In this document: positions 40,701-55,000 of the stretch, one piece after another
Layout: each line of letters opens with the position of its first letter
Position numbering within the stretch: position 1 is the first letter of the stretch
From: Atrichornis clamosus
Taxonomy: Eukaryota > Chordata > Aves > Passeriformes > Menuridae
DNA length: 64,000 nucleotides
NCBI GenBank assembly: GCA_013400975.1
Contig: WBMZ01015656.1
Location: 59,593-123,592, forward strand
Direction: 5' to 3'
Translations under genes and position numbers: made by a program
The notes under the pieces: generated by a model
Databases searched by the model: none
What the model was told of the DNA's origin: nothing
What the model saw: the letters and a program-made list of their open reading frames with translations, nothing else

Positions 40701-43700
40701 AAGATTTTAAGTTCTACATCAATATTTCACAACATGCTGCATTACCTTGTGCCTACCAAATACTTCACACAACCTGCAAAAGCCTTTTGTTCAGCCAGAT
40801 ACAAAGCAACGCAGTGCCTTGTCTCCTGCCCGAGAATGCACTCCTTCACACAGTCCCATAGAGCCACTACTGGCCTTGCAATACAACCAAAAGGTTTGTC
40901 CTGATGCAGTGGTAGGGCCTTGGAAGATGAACTACAGGGTGACACTGATAAGATGCATCAACTTACACTTTATACCATAAGGATATTTAGTCTTCTCATC
41001 AGTGATGACTGGGCCAGGAGCTGCTACTCAGAAATCATACAGAGCATCCAGTCCTAGCCATGCTATGTGCTCACAGAACTTCCAAAGAGATTTCCCACCC
41101 ACCTTCTTTTCTTCCACAGGAGACTTGCTGTAGGCAACCATCACAGACAGTGGGGCCTTACACTTTCCTGAAACAAACTACTTCATATCCCCTTTGTGAG
41201 GAGAGTTTTAGCAAGAGGACTTTCCGCTTCCTCGATCCCACAGACAGCGTGCACCAATTCTGATGAGAAGGCAGTGTTTTAGCATCACTACTCCTCTTGA
41301 GGGGCAGCTCAGGAATACTGCCTAGAAAGGAGCAGGGAAGGGCAGGGAAGAGCATGCAGCCTGGGCACAGGACTCTGGAGGGGAGCCCTCCCAAACCTCT
41401 GTCAGCCTGTGCCACTGCTCCTGAGTGCTTGAAGGTGAAGGTCTGCTGAACCCTCAGCCAACCTCAACACAAAGCCACAAATTAAAAGGGACCCAGAGGC
41501 TCTCTTTGCTCTTCCTAGAAGGAATCTGGGGACTCTCTGGGAAATTTTCTACAGGCAAGCCCAAACTTGAGGTCTATAAACAACCACACGTATACTTCAC
41601 TGGAAAACCTGCAGTGAGCAAAAAACCACTGACAAAAATGGTGTTTTGCCATACCGAGCTGCCTCCTGTGAAGGACTGAGACTGGCTGGTGAGAAGTAAT
41701 AGCTGCATAACAAATGAACTGGATAAAATGAATACATCAAAGAGCAAAGTATTGATGGAAACATTTAGAAATGAAGGAAATCCATATTGATGAATCCATT
41801 ACTTTATTTCAACCAGTTTTGTGGAGGAGGGCAGTTTTGATTAATGCAATCATTGCACTGAACTTCAATCTGCTTAATATTTTATTTCTTCATATTCTTA
41901 CCTCTGAAGGACCATGGCTTGTTGAGCATGAGTAACCATGCACTGAGAGGCTGCTGTACCATTTGAGACAGGTTTCCAAAAGGATAGGGTGCACCAACTC
42001 CGTTTTCGGGCAATGCACACACTGCTGCTGCAGTTTCTTAGACTACTGAAGAGGTCCAGCATCTTCCTGAGCTGGAGCAGTTTCCTAATATTGTGTAAAA
42101 GTGCAGTAAGCATATTCTTCAAAATGCCAAATCTGCCTGCATTGGTACAGTCTTCAGAAAGTCAAACTGGCAGCCTCAAGGAAGCAATCCAAATAACTAC
42201 AATCTCCTCTCTCTCACTTCCAAAAATATCATCACAAGCTATGTTGTTTCCCTCCCCCTCACAACTTACTAAACCACTTTCCAAAGTAAGGTTAGAAGTT
42301 GCAGTAGAGAGGTAATACAGTGATGGGGATAAGTCCCATCCATCAAACAAACTGAACAAAGTTATACAGGCATCACCTGAATTATTTCACAAGCTGGGGA
42401 TGATCACGAAGAGAAGAACTCTGGCTGCCCAGAAGACAGTATGTAAATCAACCTTTCCAAAGGCTGACCATGAAGATGTGTTCCCTGCAGGGGAGTTCTT
42501 TCACAGCGCTGTCCATGAATCACACTCCACATCTGTAGCATATAACAGCTATCAGAAGGAAGGACAGTACACCTGACCAGGACAGGAATTCCCATATAAG
42601 ATTTAACCACCACCAGTGGCTAATAGAAACCGCTCTGAATCATCTCTGGCATTAGGCTGACCCTTTGGCAATCTAGACAGACATTGGTGCACAACACAGA
42701 ACAGCATCTGAAGCTCAAGCTGCTTAATAAACATGTGGGATTGCTTGAGTGAGACATCCTAGTTTTTAAATCAGCATTCTAACAAAATTTAACCCAGTAA
42801 TACAACATATGGCCACAACTAAGAGTAGCTGTCTTACATTAAATTGGTATGTTTCAAAAAGGAAATTACTTTCCTTTGGAAATGTACAAAGGCAAGACAG
42901 AAGGCAAAGAGAGTGGTAAGACATTTTTCCTACTATACAGGCTAAGTATTGTGAAGAAAGATGAAGCTCACAGAGCAGACGCCTCTTCTCAAGGGTATCT
43001 ACTGCCAGAGCAAGTCCTTGGGGGCTTCTTTCACCACACTTGTCCTTGCAAAAGAGGCTCAGAGGACGTGAGATAACCCCCTCCTTTTTGTTCATACTCC
43101 AATACAAGAGCCAAAGATCGGAGAATAAGAAAATTTCTTTTGAAAATTGTTTCTGAAGGAAAAAATTTCAGACACCAGTGAATGGATTTAAGATTTTGAA
43201 AACTGTCAAAATCTGTTCCATGCTCCCCATAGGATTTTTAGCATGATAGTTTGGCTAAGTCTTTTAGTGCAGTTAAGTGCAGACAGGCCACTCACAATCA
43301 AGTCACACATCTCCCTAAAATTTGTCATGAATTTGTCACAACTCCTCTATTCCTGCAGCCAGTGCTTTGTCAGTGCTGCAGTAACCATCACCACCACACT
43401 AAAACGGCCAACTCAGTCGTCACCCACTGCTCCAAGAGCAGGACAGCGTTTGCAGCCTGTTTCAGAAGCCACCCATCACTTTGCCGAACTGTGTGGTACC
43501 TGCAGTGTAGGAATGAAGATGATGCAGCCCTGAAAACCACTCCCCTTGGCTGATGACATGCTGCCTGCTTGGAAGCTTCAAAGGGAAAGGAAACAAGACT
43601 GCTGTCAGCCCTTAGTTGCTTCTAATACCACTGCACGTTGCAGTGAATGTGGATGTAACTGAGCTCGTGCTTCCACAGCACAAACCAAGCTTTCTGGATA

Positions 43701-43822
43701 ATCTTGTGGCAATGACTCCACATCAGAGCCATATGACAAGAAAAATGTAAATGCTGTACCCATTTAAGAAATACTGTGATTTTGTCTGTCAGACGTTTAA
43801 TGTTACTTCATGCTGTAGTACA

Positions 43823-43849
43823 AATATATATACACATATATATATATAT
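43823..43849. repeat. (TA)n microsatellite with a CA interruption
   Basis: ATATATATACACATATATAT-type tract, self-complementary, in intron 1. Confidence 0.85.
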
Positions 43850-44965
43850 GAGGTAATCCCTATATGTCATCTATCTCAACAAATTCTCTTAGAAACATTT
43901 ATTGAAAGCACTTCCATTAATGTCTTTTTACTTCTTACCTCATAGATTTTGAAATATGGATTTTATATTCAGAGCCTTAAGGAAGTTAAGAACATTATCT
44001 TGACTTATCATGAGCATAGACACACACGAAAAAGAAAAAAAAAGACTGATTTCTTGTTTCACATTTCCACAACTTTCTGTTAGTGAACTGACAGACAGAG
44101 CAAGGTAATGAGATGTCAAAATTTCTCTTGCTAGCATAAGTAAAAAGTTTGGAGAGCTTTAGAAGATCATTCCTGGTGGAACATTAGGACTTGTGGAATA
44201 ATGAGGCTCTTCAACAAGCATTAGAATTGGTTGTCATCAGCCACAAAAAAACTTCCCCAAAACCCCCACTGTACTTTCTTCACCTGCAAGGCGCTGGCAC
44301 CAAATGAGGCAGGCTCCTTTACTCAGATCATTGACTGGACACCCCATGAAAAAGATTATTATAGTTCTCTGATCTGGTGCAAAAAAAAGGCACACAAGAA
44401 GCCATCAAGTTTCTAAGATTCTTCTTGAAGCTGTAACTGTTGGCCATCGGGTTTATTGTCTCTCATTTAGGATGATCGGAAATATCCACTGAATTCTCAT
44501 CTAGTCAGCAGAAAAGGGTCACAGAGAGCTGTCAGCCTGCAGCTTTTCTAAGAAACCAGGCTATCTGGGGTTCTTCTGTGATGGAAGATAATAACTTGAT
44601 CTGCACATGCATCTGTACACAGAGTTCCCCTCTGATCCAGAGAAAGAACAGGCACCACTGCCCTCAGCCCCCCAGGAATTGTGCACCTTTGCTTTGACTT
44701 CCAGCAGCCCCAGCTCATCATTTCTGTTTGATAATCTTTTTTTGCTTTATAACCTAGAAAAACTACTGGTTTTGCTTATCTCTTAGACTACAGACGTCTC
44801 ATGCTCTACAATTTCTGCAATTTAGCTTTTCCAAGCAGTAGCCGGTATTCCAGTTTGTGTGCATTTTAACCTCAAGCTTTGTATCTGGGCTATTTTAATG
44901 CAGTGCATCAAATGAAAATGAAACTTAATTTAGAAAAACACTTCTGTTCATTGCCTTCTATTCTT

Positions 44966-44981
44966 CACACACACACACACC
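44966..44981. repeat. (CA)n microsatellite
   Basis: Eight CA dinucleotides in a row. Confidence 0.85.
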
Positions 44982-46528
44982 CAACACTATTCAATACACT
45001 TGAAAGTCATTTCCTCTGTGTCCAGCAGAAGCACACACCATTGCCCTTAATCCAGGGCAGGAATCTCACACACCCACAGAGACACACCCAAGACCACAGA
45101 TAAACTTCATCATTCTTCCTTACATCACTCTTCCTCTTACTACATTAAATTCCTCCCTTTTATCCAGGCATCCTACTAATCAGCATTTTGGATAGCACAA
45201 ACAGAAAGCTCTCATTCCAAGACTGGGAACACAAACCCAGCAGAGAGCCTGTCTGTTTTCTCAAGGAAGTTACACAGTCTTCTGTCTTGCTCAGTTAGTG
45301 GAAACTGGGCTTGCTTTTCAGAGGCATCTCAAATATATTCAAATGTTCTATTCAAATATACCTGAACAACCTGAGGTCTCTGCCTTTTTTACCTTAAGAA
45401 CTTTGAAGAATTGGCATTTATCCTGAACCAAAGCAACATGCATTTGACAGGGTTATTAAAACAACCTTCCTGCTCAGGCTTGAGCCTGTGCCTTCCAGTT
45501 TCCTTCTCCACCTCAATTTATCTTCCTCCAGTTGAAATCACTGTTACAGCAGATGAGGTTTATCAAATTTATCAAACAAAAACAGCAGCTCCTACATCCA
45601 CACCTCCAAATGAACTCTAGGGGAAGGCATTCATTTGTACACCACTCCTCTTCTTCATGATTAAAGTAACAACTAATTGGGTAGGATGTTAGCTCCCCAC
45701 TATCTCTGATATTACTCATCAGGCTGAAACTACTCATCACTGAATTGGTTCAGAACCATCCAACTGTACATGTAAATGACTGCAGCTTTCATAGATGATG
45801 CTTTCATAGCCCTGTAAAAATAACACCTATTTTCCAGTAGACTGCGGGAATGACAGACCATGAAGTTCCTCAGGACCTACAGTCAATGCCACATCAGGAC
45901 TAAAGTTTAGGATTTAGGCTCCTCCACTATAACCCTTATTCTTCCAGACAAAAGTAATGCACCTATGTAACAGGATGTGAAAACTCCTGGCATCCTCTTG
46001 CAGCTCCCAACTAATCTCAGTTTTCCTTCTCCACAGAGTCTTGATGAGATCAGATGCATTCTCCAGAGCACAACTTGTGCAGGCACCCGCCTGGATGGCG
46101 CTGAGAGCACACAGACCTCTGCAAGGAAGAAAATCCCTGTGGAACACAATTCATTTTTGTGTGTTGGACACGTGCCTAATGTCCCAAATTTACTCAGAAG
46201 GAGGAAATGACCAACCATCACCACCAGGTCAAGAAGGCACTTCAGTGCTGAGTTTCCAGTTCACACGGCATTTGCTCAGCGTTTTTCATCACTTCTCTGC
46301 AGCTCTGAATGCTGCTGACTAGCAAAGACGGGTTGAAACTGCTATGCCAGGGCTTGTTCCAGCTTGGTAAATTCAATTAAGTACAGCAGAAAAAGTCCTC
46401 TTCTGATAGAGCCAAAGATTCTTTGGCTAAACTGACTAAATCAACTGCTGTTTCTACAAATGACAATTCTACCATTTTTGCCCTCACCCTTCAGTAGTTT
46501 ATACCCTGCCACTCCTCCACTCTTTATC

Positions 46529-46546
46529 TTTTTTTTTTTTTTTTTT
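46529..46546. repeat. Poly(T) run, 18 nt
   Basis: Uninterrupted T-run followed by AAGG. No adjacent retrocopy was recognised. Confidence 0.85.
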
Positions 46547-49000
46547 AAGGTGTAGAAAATACAAAGACTACACAAAAAAGAAAAGATACTCTGGCTCATA
46601 CACCTACCACTTCAACAAGTTTGATAGCTCTAAAGGTGCAGTGTATACACATTGCCAAAAACCTGGAGTCCACAAATGGACCATAAAAAACATGTTGGCT
46701 TCTCAAACTCAATAGGCATTTTAGATATAATGATAACACAGCTACCTAGAAGTACTCGATGGAAACTCTTCTTAAAACAAAACCCTTTCAATTTTTATCT
46801 GCTCCTCTTAAGCTAATGACTGCACTTCTGTGAAGCTTATGGTGTCACCCTGTATTTTAGTGAAAGAGAGTCAAGAAAGTCTCGGCTTTGGAAATTTAAA
46901 GTTAACTGCATGAAAATGATGGGCTTCCTTGATCATATCTCCAAGGGTCCCATCTAGGTTTTAGGACTTGACATCATGGCACTGCTGCACCTAAAAGGAG
47001 ACACAAAGTTTTTCTGCTGCTTCAAAGGAGTTTAGAGATAGCTGGATAGGCTCACTTCTGAGACATGTGTTTGATGGTTGAACCATTGTCACATCTCCAA
47101 AGAAAATCACCAAGCTGTCTAGATTACATGGCAGGACCTGACAAGCCCTTCCTTGGCAAACTATTTAAATTCCACAAAATGGCAAGGCAGAGCACCTAGG
47201 AACCTGAAACAGTAGAAGCAGCCTGTTTAGAATGCCTACTATGTATCAGCTCTCAACTTCATATAAGAGCTGGGTACACCCTCATTTAAATTAATCCCAT
47301 TGTCCAGGAATGCCACTTCTCTAGGCCTCAGGTATTTATCAGTAGTGTTTTCCAGCCTTCAGAGGAAAATTTGGCAGAGGGGCAGGCTATCAGCTCTTGC
47401 AGCAGAAAGCTCAGTACAGAACCAGGCCACCACATCAAAAGCAGTCATTTATTCCCTTAATTCCCTCAAAGAAAAAAAAAAATTTCCTCTCTTCACTGCT
47501 GCCTGCACAGTGCTGGCTTAGGCACAGCACTGTGAGGAAAGCCAGGGCAGGGAAATAGAGCTGGTCGTGCTTCTCACCAGCTGATGGCTGTGTTTCCTTC
47601 TGCCCAGTGGTGGGGAACCAGCAAAATCCCCTCTCCCATGCCAGCCCCCAGCACCAAGCTGCTTACCAGGGCTGGGAGCAAGTCTGGAGAAAGGTTAATT
47701 CCAGGAACAGCCAGAAACACGGCACTTTGGCAATGAGAGCATGAGTCCCAGTGCAGCTTGCCAGCTTTCTGCCAGTGGCTGGCAAGCATTGGTTTGCAGG
47801 ACTGGGTTGAGATGTCCGGGATGTCTGCAGGGGCAGGCCTTGGGCTGCTGTGTTTGGGGGCAAGGGGAAGTGCCAGTTTCCTCTGGCTGCCACCACAGTC
47901 TTAACGTGACATTCAGCAGCAGCATATTAACTCACTTGTCACAACACTGCACTGTCAGCCCCATTTTTAGTGATGCCCCTGTGCACCTGCACAGCTACAG
48001 CAGCCACACCAGTCACTCCCCTCAATAAAAGCAAAAAAATGCACCATAAGAGTGTAAGGCAGGACTGCATCAGGAGAGTAATGGGCTAAATCAATGGGCA
48101 GGACCTGACTGCAAGCCAGGACCTCTTTATCAGTGCTGGAGGTCCTGTTCATCTCCAGCTGAAAAGCAGAAAACTGCAGAGGCTTTACTCGTTATTTTTG
48201 CTAAGTCCTGCAGCAGGATGTCTTCCTGCCCTCCAGACCTGGATTGTGCAGCTCTGTGCTTCCTCCAGTAGTTATACATAGAAACAATCCATTAACAGTC
48301 AGGTTAACGCACGGCACATAAATAGACCGTACTTGTCAGCATGTCTAAGCCCTACAGGTCAGCTGGCCACTTTATTTAAGAGACTCTGCAGCAGACTCAC
48401 TGCAGGAAAGCAGGACTTTCCACTCTGGATTACAGGGGCAGAGTATGATCAATTGTTTTTTGTTGTTTTTAAAAAAGCACAAGACAAAACTTCAGCACAA
48501 GTGAAAAATCAAAAGAAAGCTGAAAATTATTTCTTCTCTAATCTGTGTCTTCTGTGCTTATGTAGCAGAATAAAAGCAAACAACCTGAATGCAGCCAGAT
48601 GTTGCATTTCAGAAAGCTTGGGTGGGGGCTGAAGAACAGAATCCACTCTGGGGATCAATGCCTGCATTTTAAAATGCAAATATTTCAGAAGACATCAACA
48701 CATCACTAACGTTATTTGGATGTTCAGGTTGCCTGAGGGAGGGCAAAAGGGAGTCCTGCTATTCATAAACTGTGTTTAGTTTTGAAATTAAAAGCTCAAA
48801 TATAAAGGCTTAGCAGTTCTCAAGAAAAAGACCCCAACTTTTTCAGCATGCAAGCGGCATCACTTCTCCACAAAAACTTGCTTTTAGAAACAGATGGCAG
48901 CCTGCAAGACCTACAAATCCTTTGTCTGGAGTGGCAAACTAGGCCCTATTGCCCATCAAAGTCAACCGTCACATTGTGAAGCACTGACCCTAACAAATCC

Positions 49001-52000
49001 ATTATGTTTCTTTCTACCACAGTGCTAAACCAGACAAAATGAGTCAGACTTAATAGGAAAGGGTGAGGGATTTTAAATCCCTTTCCCCACCATCCCCACA
49101 AAAATAATGACAAAGGAGAGAGTCTGCATTGACCCTCCACTGGCGAGCCCTGCCATGAGGGCTGCCCGCGTGGGCCAGGCTGTCCGAAGAAGGATGGATT
49201 TGGGGTTGGAGCATTTACGTGGCACAGTGCAATGGCTCTGGAATCAGCTCACTGTCAGTCAAACTACCCACACAGGCAAAAGCGAATATCCCGAGCAGGA
49301 AAGAAAGGCCCTTATGCTGGCTGAATAATTAGGTCTGATGTGCTTTGTAGTTTCTCAGCCCTCCCTTCCCAGCTCTGCCGAAGTGCTGTGTAGATACACA
49401 GCACAGAGATGGAGAAAGCTCTTCACAGGTACTGCAGGGAAGAGAATAAAATGTTTTTTCTCGTCTGTCAGCTGAACTCAGGCAATGTGAAGAAAATAGG
49501 AGCTCATATCAAAGAACTGCTGCCTTCAGTCAAGGGAGAAAACAACAGAGAAGCCTGCTGAGGTGATGACGGACGAGGCGATGGTGTGGAAAGGATCGAA
49601 AAGCCTTTTCCCTGCTATGGCTATTTGGTGCATCTTGACACACAACAGGAAACACCCTTCACTGGTACTGTCAGCAGACATCTCCCATCAAGGAACACTT
49701 TTATCAAAGAAAAAAAATCTCTCTCAGTAACAGTGGGTCCCATTTATGAACAATTCAACCACTTTCATCTTGCATATCTAAAAACAAGAGACAACAAAAA
49801 AGTCAATGTCCTCAGAGCAACAGTTTGGCTGGATTCTTCACACTCTCATAGAAATTGCTTCCCATCCCCCTCCTTTAGTGGTTTTCTTCAGCATAAAACA
49901 GTCTCTCAAGGACATGGCAACAACGACACTGAAATTCAAAGCATTGAGATCAAACACATGAAGCTGACGCTCATTACGGCTAAATTATGTCACCTATCCA
50001 AAGGCTCAAGCTTATTATTTAGGACAATACAACAGCCATTAATCACAGCCATTGTGTATTGCTCGAAAGGCTTCTAGAAAGCTAAAGAATACAACGGAGA
50101 TTTATTATACTACAGTGCCAGATTTAATTACATGGTTTTCTCCTCAGCATCTCGCCACTTGTAGTTCACCACCTGTTTGCATCGGAGGACCTGAAATAAA
50201 GACGTGCTGGCCCTTGAGGCCAGGCACGCCAGAGAGGCTTGTGCTGCACTGTTCTGTGGCTGCTGTAGCAGAACAGACCGTTTCAGGGGAAGCTGGCAGG
50301 CAAATCACTTGTGCAGAGCTATTGTTTTCCTTCTGAAGTTTTAACTTTCCAGTTTCTTCTCAGATATATTTACATGCAGAAAAAGTACATGGTTGAGCCC
50401 GAGAGCAAGGGGAAACAGCTCGCTGCCTTCTTCCTAAAGCTTCAGTGCAAAGATTCATGCCCTCACCACCACGACAATGTATTTAAGCAGTATGTCTGTC
50501 TGCTGGCAGCCTTCTGAGTTTGCATTTTCTTCTATAAATATTTAATGTAGGAGAACTGTTCATGTTACCCACTTTGACCGAAGTGTTTTGACAGCCATGC
50601 TCACCACATGACAATGATGCTCTATTTAACACTGCAGCTGCAGACAGGAGGATTTGGTTTCAGTTTTATACAATATTATGAAACTGATGACCTCCTACAA
50701 AATAAACCAGATAATACACTTTTAAGGCGTAGAATTTAAATGCATTAGCAAGACAATTGTCAGTAAGCCACTATAAGAAAAAAATCAGAAATGTAACTCC
50801 TGAATGCAAAAATTTGCTTAAATTTAACTGCCCTTCCTTTTAATTAAACCTATTCAGATGGTGAAAATTAAAGATCATCAAGCCTGCAAAAGCTAAGTAA
50901 CCTCCTGAAACTGTTTCTCTTAAAGCTAGAATAATTTCCAAACTTTCTGGGCCACAAGTTGTCATCAGCCCTCAGAAGCCTCTACACACTTCTACCAACC
51001 AGTTAATTGAATATGCACAATACTCTTTGATGGCTCGGGATCACTTGGCTTGCCCCCAGAGAGGTTTGATCCCCAAGGGAGATTTGATCCCAACCTCTCT
51101 CTAAGGTACAAAGGCTCAGCATGGTCTGGAGGCAACTAACCAAGAGTCAGTGTTTCACATCTGAAGATCACAACATTTTTCAGGTAGAGAAAGTTCAGGG
51201 AAACAAAAAGGCCTTAGTAACCCACCTAGTCAAACCCACACAAATAGCTCTGCTACTCTTAGTTACGTGGAAAGGCACTTTAATACTCTCACTTTAATGT
51301 GGAATCACTTAAGCACAGTTTGAAAAAAATATGTAATGTAAGAAAGAGAAACTGAGTCAGCAATGTTTATCCTTTCTGATGACCCCCCTGGCTCCCAGGC
51401 ATCATCTCGGTTACCCAGGGGTTCATTAATGCATTCATCTATTACAAGCTTGCTGGAAGCATGGAGCCATGCCACTTTGGTATGAGCAGATTAATCAAGC
51501 ATGGATTGCCAACCTTCCACTGCAAGGCAATGCCATCTCCTTCTGGGCTATTTCAGTGGGCAGATTCAGCTGGATCTTGTCATTTACTTCCAAGACAACT
51601 CATAAATGCAAAGTGATTAGCCATCCCTTGCAGCACCTTTTACTGGAGTTACTCAAAATTTAATGCACTTAATACAGTTTTATGACTCCTAATGCATCAT
51701 TAGCACTTTAATACATCAGAATACAGCTCTTGGTTCTTAACAATACCATCAGAAAGGTCAGAATAGCTTTTTAGCACAATAAAGCATGAGGATGAGCTGG
51801 TTTGTTCTTAAATATGGGAAGGGAGAAGATTAAGAAAGAAAAAGATAGTCAAGAACTTTCTCCCTCAGCATATTCTGCTGTTGTATCTCCCATTCAGGGC
51901 ATTTTGAAAAAAATACAGAAGTGTTTTTCCAAAGACACATCTCTGGATGCAGTTGTACCAACACAATGAAGCTCCTACATCCTTTCATGGAGCTGGAGGA

Positions 52001-55000
52001 AAGACCTGGACCCTGAAAACGACCACCTTAGAACGGCTATTTATTGCCAAACATAGCCTTGTTCCCACTGCCTGTTATCACACTGTAGGAGCTGAGACTG
52101 AGCAAGAAAGACTGAGAATGACAGCATTAACACAGCAGCAAGGTTTCACAGGTATGGGTGAATAGTACTAGGGATTATGCACCAGGATACCAGGACAGAA
52201 ATCATGGTCCTCTCATCTGCAGCTCCTTTTGCTCACACAAGCCCGTCAGCTCCGATCTCCCTTCCTTCTCCCTCAGTACCACGAGTTACCTGCATTCCCC
52301 AACACAGCAGATGGGCAGAAGGCAATGCAGCTCTGCTCGGATCTCTGTCTGGATCCCAGCTATGGGGCTGCCAATTAGCCTGCCAGGATACCCACGTGGA
52401 GGGGCCTCTCTTGCTTTAGAAAGTGCTGTTGCTTTTCCCGCAGCCTTTGTATTATTGGAAGGTTAATTAGGATCTCTGCTCTAGCTGCAGGGACTTCACC
52501 AAAAAAAATCCCCTATCTTTTCCTTTCCATCTCTGACAAAATTAAATTGACCTGTGGGCTCAGAAGTTGGTAGATAAGGATACAGATTGGTTTGGGGGGT
52601 TGGTTTTTGACTTTTTTTTTTTTAAATGAAAAGGAAACAAGCCTAGTGTGATCATGTTATCAATCACACAAGCTGAGTTTTGAGTGTGATAACACTACAC
52701 TATTAACAACACAGATGGTCTCCTGCTTAGCATCAGCTTTCCTTTTGAGTTATTCAGTGCAGAAGCAACACTGGGACGCAGTCAGAAGTCACTGTCACAA
52801 AGTGCTGACAAAATATTAACCAATAACTGAAACTCAATACACATTTTGAATTGCAAATAGCTTTCAGATCATTATCATCATCACATATGATCTATATCTT
52901 GGACCTTCCACTGCGATAGCTGCTCTGAGCAATTCACTCTCAGCTCTGGGACAGACCTAAATCTGCCTTTTTTCCCCAGCTCCTGGACAACTGCCTCTTC
53001 CAGTGCTAGCACAGACCTGCAGGCAAGGAGCATGAATATATCCAGGCCCTAAGACAAGATGTTTTCTCATTCTTATTCCCGCTGAAAGCACAAGAGCTGA
53101 ACTAATCGGGGCCCCGAGCTCCTGGGTCACAGCCAGGGCACCCGCGCCAGGGACCTCAGCTCTTTCTCACCTGCTGACAGGGACAAAGCAGGGTCTCAGC
53201 TCATTAAGGCAGAGTTTCCATGGGAAGTTCAGCCCACATTAAACTAGAGGGATTTTTTTAACACTGTGTTAGGCTGAGTAATTTTCAACAGGCCTCTTTC
53301 TTTCCCCACTCAACTCACCACCCTGTGGGCAGCTCCAAGTAGAAAGAAAACAAAGACACAGGCATAGAAATGACAGTAAGTTATTACCCAGAACTGCTAT
53401 TGTGCAAGTTAACATCTCGTGTCACCATTCCCCTTTTGCTAAGTGTGACAGCAGAACATGGCTACAGCTGCCTCACCCTATGCAGATGTTCATATTTATA
53501 TGGGAAAAAAACGATTACTTAATAGCATTCCCTTCACCAGGATTCTTTAATTCTTAGTCATTCCCCAATTTGAGATAGAAACACTAGACTACACATCCCT
53601 GCCTGAATTAAGAGAGTCAAACAACATCTGCTATCACACTTGCTAAAGCCAGAAAGAGTCAACATATTTGCAAATATAGTGTAAGAGAAACCTATTTTGA
53701 ACAGCACCATCTTGGGAAAAGGCTAATCCATCCATGCTGAATAGCCACTATCCTGATTTCCAGAGATAAATATTCTCCCTTAATAGATTTATAACAATAG
53801 TAGTTACAGACAAAAGCTGACAACCAAAAAGGGGTGCATTAGAGACACTGTAATACCATTCTTCCTGGCTTTGATATTCTTGCAGTGTTTACAAGGAATA
53901 ATGTAAAGCAGAATATACCTTTCACAGCTTTGCACACATCCACCATCAGTCATTTTACAAAGCACCTGGCAGTTCTTAAGCATTGTGAGTCATGACCAGC
54001 ACTTAATCTTCGTATCTTCACAGAATTTTAGGGGGTTGGGTATTTTCAGTCTTCTTTGTTGTTTTTGTCTGGATTCTTTTGTTTGGATTTTTTTTTTAAG
54101 CAAGAAGTGTGGATTCTTCTCCAAATACTGGGTGCTGTGTGTTTATTCTTCCAGTATAACTATATGAAAATAAAGTGAGAAGGTACCAAATCTACATTAC
54201 AGTAAAGTCCCATTCTAGAAACAGTGCAGCAGCCCTTTATCTCTCCCACACCAGCCAGCATCACAGCTGAGAAAAAGGCTGTGTTAACAGAGCTGTTGTT
54301 TTGTTTTTAAGCATAAAATTGTTCTTAATATTCATGTCAGGGTATTGCACAGCATAAAACAAACAAGAATACCAAGTGGGAATGCTGATGGAAAAATAGT
54401 ATTGTGTGAATAACTAACTCATCAGCAAATCCTCCCCTCCCTCAACAATGAAAAGCCAAATATTTATTCAATTGCATATCGCATTCTTTGCTCAAATACT
54501 TCATAATTTGAATTTAAAACAACAAATCTCAATTCTCTTTCCTGAGCATCTCATGGGAGACCAGAGGGCCCAGCAGAAGGTATTTACACCATCTGATTGG
54601 ATTAATCTCAGCAGCAATCTAGAGAAAAAGCAGCAGAGGTGGGCTCTTAAATGAGTGATTAGGGCCCTCTGGACAGCCTCCAGGTCGGTGAGAACACGGA
54701 CTGCAGAACCCGTCAGACACCTGAAGTCAGTGTAAGCAATACCTATTTCAACCATGGCAGCAGCATCCTCTCCCAGCAGGCTTCAGCTGCATCCCAAGTA
54801 TTGGTCAACCCAAGGCAGACTGCTTGGCCCATCTGATCAATATTTCATTGAGGAATTACCAGATAAGCAAGAGCTTGGTTTCATCACTTCATTACAAAGA
54901 GCTCTTGTCTTTCAGTCACAAGAGACTCAAAGCACCTCTGACACCTGGGCAGCCTTGTATAAGGAGCATCCATGGTGATACCTGATTTTCCCTTGTAACT

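Larger units (their letters stand above)
33807..49000 (-). other. DENND5B intron 1, 34-49 kb
   Basis: Unique sequence with several small microsatellites (34.30, 37.69, 43.82 and 44.97 kb) and a T-run at 46.53 kb. The 166-codon ATG-started frame on the plus strand at 38164-38664 is the longest chance-type ORF here. No gene is recognised. Confidence 0.6.

Noticed and set aside
46500..46560. Poly(T) run as the tail of a retrocopy or SINE
   Set aside because: No recognisable element body or flanking target duplication is next to it.
49586..50077. 163-codon plus-strand ORF
   Set aside because: It begins at GTG, has no ATG until late in the frame, shows no recognised domain and no splice or poly(A) context. 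Chance frame.
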